Position numbers and translations under genes: made by a program | Part shown: positions 7,222 through 10,886 of the stretch, in pieces | Position numbering within the stretch: the first letter of the stretch is position 1 | Layout of the letters: the number at the start of each line of letters is the position of its first letter | NCBI GenBank assembly: GCA_023417775.1 | Contig: JAEZEJ010000061.1 | Span: 1-10,886 of the forward strand | DNA from: Actinomycetes bacterium | GTDB taxonomy: Bacteria > Actinomycetota > Actinomycetes > Propionibacteriales > Nocardioidaceae | Direction of reading: 5' to 3' | DNA: 10,886 bases | Notes under the pieces: model-generated | The model's input: the letters and a program-made list of their open reading frames with translations, nothing else | The model's database searches: none | Told to the model about the DNA's origin: nothing

Positions 7222-8807
7222 TCCCCGCCGCACAGCTCGACTACTGGGTCCTGTCGCCGCTGTTCGTCGTCGCCGGCTTCGCGGTGCTGGGCCTGATCCT
7301 CGAGGCCGCGCTCGGACGCCGACACCGGTTCCTCGTCCAGGCAGTGGTCACCGGTCTCGGCTTGGTCGCCGCGCTCGTCCTGAGCATCCTCGTGTATCGC
7401 GATCTCGCGAGCCCGGAGGAGGCCGCTCTGACGGCTCGAGGAGCGGTCGAGGCCGAGGGCGCGGTCACCGTCGACGGTCCCGGTGTCATCACCTGGGTCA
7501 TGCTGCTGGTCTTCGCGCTGCTGAGCCTGGGGCTGTTCGCCGAGCGTCGCTACGAATCGGGCATGAGCCCGTTCACGGGGCGCGCCGCGGATGTGCCGGG
7601 CTCGGACGAGGAGGCCGAGGCGGTCCGGCACCGGCTGGAGCACACCGAGGTCTTCCCGCTCATGCTGTTCGCATTGTCGGGCATGATGCTCTTCGCCACC
7701 GCCAATGACCTCATCACGATGTTCGTGGCCCTCGAGGTGCTGTCGCTGCCGCTGTACGTGCTGTGCGCGCTCTCGCGGCGTCGCCGGCTCATCAGCCAGG
7801 AGGCGGCGGTCAAGTACTTCCTGCTGGGCGCCTTCTCATCGGTGTTCTTCCTCTACGGCGCGGCACTCGCCTACGGCTACTCGGGCAGTCTGAACCTGAC
7901 GATCATCGACGAGGCCGTCACGGCCCGCGCCGACTCCGGCGGACTGCTGCTGGTGGCCATGGCGATGATCGCGGTGGGTCTGCTCTTCAAGATCGGTGCC
8001 GTTCCCTTCCACGCCTGGACCCCGGATGTCTACCAGGGCGCGCCGACCCCGGTGACCGGCTTCATGGCCGCGGCCACCAAGGCGGCTGCCTTCATCGCCC
8101 TGATGAGGGTCTTCTTCGTGGCCTTCGGGGGTGCCTCGTGGGATTGGCGGCCGACCTTCTGGGTCGTCGCGGTCATCACGATGGTGTTCGGCTCGGTGGT
8201 CGCGATCGCGCAGACCGATGTCAAGCGGATGCTCGCGTACTCCTCGATCGCGCACGCCGGCTTCCTGCTGGTCGGCTTCTCGGCCGCCTACGTCGGCGTC
8301 GCCGACGATGCCGCGCTGACCTCCGTGTCGAGTGTGCTCTTCTACCTGGTCGTCTACGGCGTCGCCACTATCGGCGCCTTCGCGGTGGTGACCGTCGTGC
8401 GCGACTCGGCGGGGGAGACCACGCATCTGGCCAAGTGGGCCGGTCTCGGTCAGCGTTCGCCCTGGCTGGCGGGCACCTTCGCCCTGTTCATGCTCTCCTT
8501 CGCCGGCATCCCGCTGACCGCCGGATTCATCGGCAAGTGGGGCGTCTTCGCCGCCGCCTGGGCGGGGGGCACCTGGCCGCTCGTGGTCATCGGCGTGCTC
8601 GCCAGCGCCCTCGCCGCGTACTTCTACGTCCGTGTCATCGTGCTGATGTTCTTCACCGAGCCGGTGGGAGATGGGCCGACCGTCGCGGCTCCGGGGGTAT
8701 TGACTACCGTGGTCATTGCGTTGGCGGCGATCGCCACCGTGGCGCTCGGAGTGCTTCCGGGCCCGCTGCTCGACATCGTGCAGCACGCCGGCGCGTTCGT
8801 GCGTTAG
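7218..8807 (+). CDS. nuoN: NADH-quinone oxidoreductase subunit N (NuoN)
   Basis: 529-residue antiporter-like proton-pumping subunit of complex I next to NuoK. The conserved glutamate is Glu173 in FVALEVLSLPLYVL. The conserved lysine is Lys258 in LLFKIGAVPFHAWTPDVYQG, followed by APTPVTGFMAAATKAAAF, all strongly typical of NuoN. It is about 40 residues longer than E. coli NuoN. The difference lies mainly in two hydrophilic stretches early in the protein, one around ARGAVEAEGAVTVDG and one around AADVPGSDEEAEAVRHRLEH, which should be loops between helices. ATG 7218 overlaps the nuoM stop as ATGA, with GAAGGAG at 7204-7210 as a good ribosome site. A 22-base gap separates it from the polyprenyl synthase gene. 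Confidence 0.97.
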   Translation: MIPAAQLDYWVLSPLFVVAGFAVLGLILEAALGRRHRFLVQAVVTGLGLVAALVLSILVYRDLASPEEAALTARGAVEAEGAVTVDGPGVITWVMLLVFALLSLGLFAERRYESGMSPFTGRAADVPGSDEEAEAVRHRLEHTEVFPLMLFALSGMMLFATANDLITMFVALEVLSLPLYVLCALSRRRRLISQEAAVKYFLLGAFSSVFFLYGAALAYGYSGSLNLTIIDEAVTARADSGGLLLVAMAMIAVGLLFKIGAVPFHAWTPDVYQGAPTPVTGFMAAATKAAAFIALMRVFFVAFGGASWDWRPTFWVVAVITMVFGSVVAIAQTDVKRMLAYSSIAHAGFLLVGFSAAYVGVADDAALTSVSSVLFYLVVYGVATIGAFAVVTVVRDSAGETTHLAKWAGLGQRSPWLAGTFALFMLSFAGIPLTAGFIGKWGVFAAAWAGGTWPLVVIGVLASALAAYFYVRVIVLMFFTEPVGDGPTVAAPGVLTTVVIALAAIATVALGVLPGPLLDIVQHAGAFVR

Positions 8808-8829
8808 CAGTGCTGCTGAGGAGAATCGC

Positions 8830-9816
8830 GTGACCGTAGGAGTGTCGTTCGACGATCCGGGACTGACCTCCCGGATCCGCAGCGGTGTCGACCGAGTCGA
8901 GGCCCTGCTGGCACGCTCCGTCGACAGTCCCGAGCCCTTCGTCGCCGAGGCGGCCGCCCACCTGCTCAATGCCGGGGGCAAGCGCTTCCGGCCGCTGCTG
9001 ACCCTGCTGTGCGCCGAGTTCGGCGAGCCGGAGGGCGACGAGGCGGTCGAGGCCGCCGTGGTGATGGAGCTGACGCACCTCGCCACGCTGTACCACGACG
9101 ATGTCATGGACGAGGCACCGGTGCGACGTGGCGCCCCGAGCGCCAACGCCCGCTGGGACAACTCGATCGCCATCCTCGTCGGCGACTATCTCTTCGCCGA
9201 GGCCTCGCAGATCGTCGCGGGCCTGGGCACCGAGGCAGTCCGGATCCAGGCGGAGACCTTCTCGCGGCTGGTACGTGGTCAGATCCGCGAGACCCTCGGC
9301 CCCGGCGAGGGCGATGATCCGCTGCGGCACTATCTCGACGTCGTGGCCGACAAGACCGGTTCGCTGATCGCCGCCTGTGCGCTGCTCGGCTCGAAGGTCG
9401 CCGGCGCCGATGACGAGGTGCAGCGCACCCTGCTGGAGTTCGGCGAGCGCATCGGCGTCGCCTTCCAGCTCGCGGACGACATCATCGACATCGCCAGCGA
9501 GAGCGGGGACTCGGGCAAGACCCCGGGCACCGATCTGCGCGAGGGCGTGCCGACGCTGCCGACCCTGCTGGTGCTGGCGTCCACCGATGAGGAGAATGCG
9601 GAGCTGCGGGCCCGTCTCTCGGGTCCGATCGAGGACGATGCCCTCGTCGAGCGCACCCTCGCCGAGCTGCGCGACCATCCGCTGATGGCCGATGCGCGTG
9701 CCTATGTCCACGCCGAGGCCGCGGCATCCCGCGCGTTGCTGGAGAAGCTGCCGGCGGGTCCGGCTCGCGATGCATTGAGCGAGCTCTGCGACACCGTCGT
9801 CACCCGCGTCGGCTGA
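8830..9816 (+). CDS. Long-chain polyprenyl diphosphate synthase, probably for the menaquinone side chain
   Basis: 328-residue trans-isoprenyl diphosphate synthase. It condenses isopentenyl diphosphate onto an allylic primer to make a polyprenyl chain. Motifs in order: GGKRFRP (49-55), the first aspartate-rich motif DDVMD (90-94), Lys175-Thr176, the second motif DDIID (216-220) preceded by FQLA, and Lys230. The fifth residue before DDVMD is alanine (ATLYHDD), not the bulky aromatic of farnesyl or geranylgeranyl synthases, which favours a long product. Exact chain length cannot be read from sequence. The GTG start at 8830 has GAGGAG (8818-8823) six bases upstream. The 22-base gap from nuoN suggests co-transcription with complex I, so the product probably becomes the menaquinone tail. 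Heptaprenyl, octaprenyl or nonaprenyl synthase labels are all possible. Confidence 0.92.
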   Translation: MTVGVSFDDPGLTSRIRSGVDRVEALLARSVDSPEPFVAEAAAHLLNAGGKRFRPLLTLLCAEFGEPEGDEAVEAAVVMELTHLATLYHDDVMDEAPVRRGAPSANARWDNSIAILVGDYLFAEASQIVAGLGTEAVRIQAETFSRLVRGQIRETLGPGEGDDPLRHYLDVVADKTGSLIAACALLGSKVAGADDEVQRTLLEFGERIGVAFQLADDIIDIASESGDSGKTPGTDLREGVPTLPTLLVLASTDEENAELRARLSGPIEDDALVERTLAELRDHPLMADARAYVHAEAAASRALLEKLPAGPARDALSELCDTVVTRVG

Positions 9817-9870
9817 CCCCGTTCCTTCGGCGCCAGTCCGGCTCCTGGTCTTTCGTCTCCCTGCGCGATC
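9817..9870. other. Convergent intergenic gap, no clear terminator
   Basis: This 54-base stretch lies between the stop of the polyprenyl synthase gene (plus strand) and the stop of rarD (minus strand). Transcription from both sides should end near here. I see no strong GC stem followed by a T-tract on either strand. The short self-complementary GGCGCC is too small to count. Rho-dependent termination, or termination inside the facing genes, remains possible. Confidence 0.5.
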
Positions 9871-10785
9871 TCAGAGCACGGGCGTTCCGCCGGCAGCGCG
9901 GTGCAGGCTCCGGCGATGCGAACGCCAGGCGTCGACGGTGAAGATCGCCAGGGCGATCCAGATCAGCACGAAGCCGATCCAGCGGGCCGATCCCATCGGC
10001 TCGCCGAAGACCGTGAGTCCCAGGATGAAGTGCAGGATCGGCACGAAGTACTGCAGTAGCCCGATCGTGGAGAGGTTCAGTCGGCTCGCGGCGGCGGCGA
10101 ACAGCAGCAACGGTACGGCCGTGACCACGCCGGTCAGCACCAGCAAGGTCGTTTTCCCCGCCCCCGCGTGACCGAAGACGAGCTCCCCGCGGAGCTGGAG
10201 GAGGATGAGGAAGCCCAGGGCGAACGGGAACAGGACGGTGGTCTCGACCGTCAGCGCCTCGATCGCGCCGAGGGACGTGCGCTTCTTGATCAGACCGTAG
10301 GTCGCGAAGGAGGCGGAGACGAGCAGCGCGATCCACGGCGGGCGTCCCAGATCGACGGTGAGCACGACGACGGCCACGGTGCCCAGCCCGACGGCGATCC
10401 ACTGCTGACGCCGCAGGGACTCGTGCAGGAAGACGACCGCGAAGAGCACGGTGATGAGCGGATTGATGAAGTAGCCCAGGGAGACCTCGAGCACATGGCC
10501 GTTGTTGACGCCCCAGATGAACGAGCCCCAGTTCACCGCGATGACGATCGAGGCGAGTGCGAGCCAGACCAATTGGGCGCGGTCGCGGATCAAGGCGGTG
10601 AATGACCGCCACTTGCGCGTGACGGTGAGCAAGCCCGCGCAGAAGACGAGGGACCAGACCACCCGGTGCGCCAGCACCTCGAAGGGCGAGGCGGGTTCGA
10701 GCAGCGGCCAGTACAGCGGGAACAGTCCCCAGCCCAGATACGCGAGGACCCCGAAGGTCAATCCGCTGCGCGTCTGCTGGGCCAC
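9871..10785 (-). CDS. rarD: RarD-type EamA/DMT superfamily permease
   Basis: 304-residue integral membrane protein with about ten hydrophobic helices, close to the usual length (E. coli RarD 296). The N-terminus GVLAYLGWGLFPLYWPLLEP followed by EVLAHRVVWSL is the family signature. The middle segment LEVSLGYFINPLITVLFAV and the C-terminal LLQYFVPILHFILGLTVFGEP are also typical of RarD. EamA proteins are drug/metabolite exporters. RarD was named for a link to chloramphenicol sensitivity, but its substrate is not settled and none can be assigned here. It is convergent with the polyprenyl synthase gene, with 54 bases between the stops, so it is outside the nuo transcript. The GTG start at 10785 has only a weak, distant GGAG upstream, and a TAGATT box six bases before it suggests a leaderless mRNA. 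Confidence 0.9.
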   Translation of the reverse strand: MAQQTRSGLTFGVLAYLGWGLFPLYWPLLEPASPFEVLAHRVVWSLVFCAGLLTVTRKWRSFTALIRDRAQLVWLALASIVIAVNWGSFIWGVNNGHVLEVSLGYFINPLITVLFAVVFLHESLRRQQWIAVGLGTVAVVVLTVDLGRPPWIALLVSASFATYGLIKKRTSLGAIEALTVETTVLFPFALGFLILLQLRGELVFGHAGAGKTTLLVLTGVVTAVPLLLFAAAASRLNLSTIGLLQYFVPILHFILGLTVFGEPMGSARWIGFVLIWIALAIFTVDAWRSHRRSLHRAAGGTPVL

Positions 10786-10791
10786 GAGCGC

Positions 10792-10797
10792 AATCTA
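10792..10797 (-). promoter_or_regulatory. rarD: Possible -10 box for leaderless rarD transcript
   Basis: On the minus strand TAGATT fits the actinobacterial -10 pattern TAnnnT and lies six bases before the GTG start codon of rarD. That spacing would put the transcription start at or next to the GTG, giving a leaderless message of the kind common in actinobacteria. No good -35 hexamer is visible 16 to 18 bases upstream, so this is a suggestion only. Confidence 0.3.
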
Positions 10798-10807
10798 CGC
10801 TCCACAT

Positions 10808-10822
10808 CGTCCGTAGCGGACG
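10808..10822. promoter_or_regulatory. Short perfect inverted repeat upstream of rarD
   Basis: CGTCCG and CGGACG form a 6-bp inverted repeat around a TAG spacer. It lies 11 bases upstream of the possible rarD -10 box and so overlaps where a -35 region would be. It could be a small operator, or the stem of a weak terminator for the gene upstream on the minus strand. No T-tract follows on the minus strand. The repeat is short enough to arise by chance in GC-rich DNA. Confidence 0.3.
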
Positions 10823-10830
10823 CTGACCCG

Positions 10831-10886
10831 TCATTCTTCGGGGTCGGGGGCGGCACCGTTCTGATCGTCGGGAGGAGGTGTGGGCT
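10831..10886 (-). CDS. Possible C-terminal end of an unidentified minus-strand gene, cut by window edge
   Basis: On the minus strand an open frame enters from the right edge and ends at the TGA at 10833-10831. The 17 visible residues are PTPPPDDQNGAAPDPEE, a proline-rich and acidic stretch like the disordered tails of many actinobacterial proteins. No domain is visible and no function can be given. It would lie 45 bases upstream of the rarD start in the same direction. The visible frame is too short to be sure it is coding; this is a judgement from composition only. Confidence 0.4.
   Translation of the reverse strand, partial: PTPPPDDQNGAAPDPEE

Noticed and set aside
8700..8705. TTGACT inside nuoN as a -35 box for a private promoter of the polyprenyl synthase gene
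   Set aside because: No TAnnnT-like -10 hexamer is found 16 to 19 bases downstream; the region there is GC-only coding sequence.
10168..10605. Plus-strand open frame of 145 codons antisense to rarD
   Set aside because: It is Asp/Glu/Gly/Gln-rich antisense of the permease gene, with no recognisable domain.
9800..10834. 344-codon minus-strand open frame overlapping rarD in another frame
   Set aside because: Its translation is Arg/Pro/Ala-rich with no membrane segments, whereas the rarD frame gives a coherent ten-helix permease with family motifs.

Overview
The window is GC-rich DNA from an actinobacterium (Actinomycetota). Codon third positions are almost always G or C. The NuoH and NuoJ proteins carry the long C-terminal extensions usual in actinobacterial complex I, and the operon ends in a long-chain polyprenyl diphosphate synthase, which fits a menaquinone-based respiratory chain. 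Genus cannot be settled from this sequence. Most of the window is conserved housekeeping DNA, not an accessory island.

Layout: bases 1-844 hold the 3' part of nuoG. Bases 845-944 are an unusual spacer. Bases 945-8807 hold nuoH, nuoI, nuoJ, nuoK, nuoL, nuoM and nuoN, all on the plus strand. A polyprenyl diphosphate synthase gene follows after 22 bases (8830-9816) and probably belongs to the same transcript. A convergent rarD-type permease gene (9871-10785, minus strand) follows, and the right edge probably holds the last codons of another minus-strand gene (10831-10886).

NuoG is a peripheral-arm subunit and NuoI carries two 4Fe-4S clusters that pass electrons to quinone. NuoH forms the quinone chamber and the junction with the membrane. 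NuoJ and NuoK continue the membrane arm, and NuoL, NuoM and NuoN are its antiporter-like proton-pumping subunits. The expected glutamate and lysine residues of the proton path are present in K, L, M and N, so the visible genes look intact. The polyprenyl synthase probably makes the prenyl tail of the menaquinone that complex I reduces.

The one clear departure from an ordinary nuo operon is the nuoG/nuoH junction. Five of the other six nuo junctions are 4-base ATGA overlaps and the sixth (nuoK/nuoL) is an 11-base gap. Here 100 bases intervene, 68 of them a long imperfect palindrome (856-923). The palindrome lies inside a 35-codon open frame (841-948) that has a good Shine-Dalgarno sequence and overlaps the nuoG stop and the nuoH start by four bases each. 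It may be a small dispersed palindromic element inserted in the operon, an mRNA structural element, or both. No other undescribed system was found.
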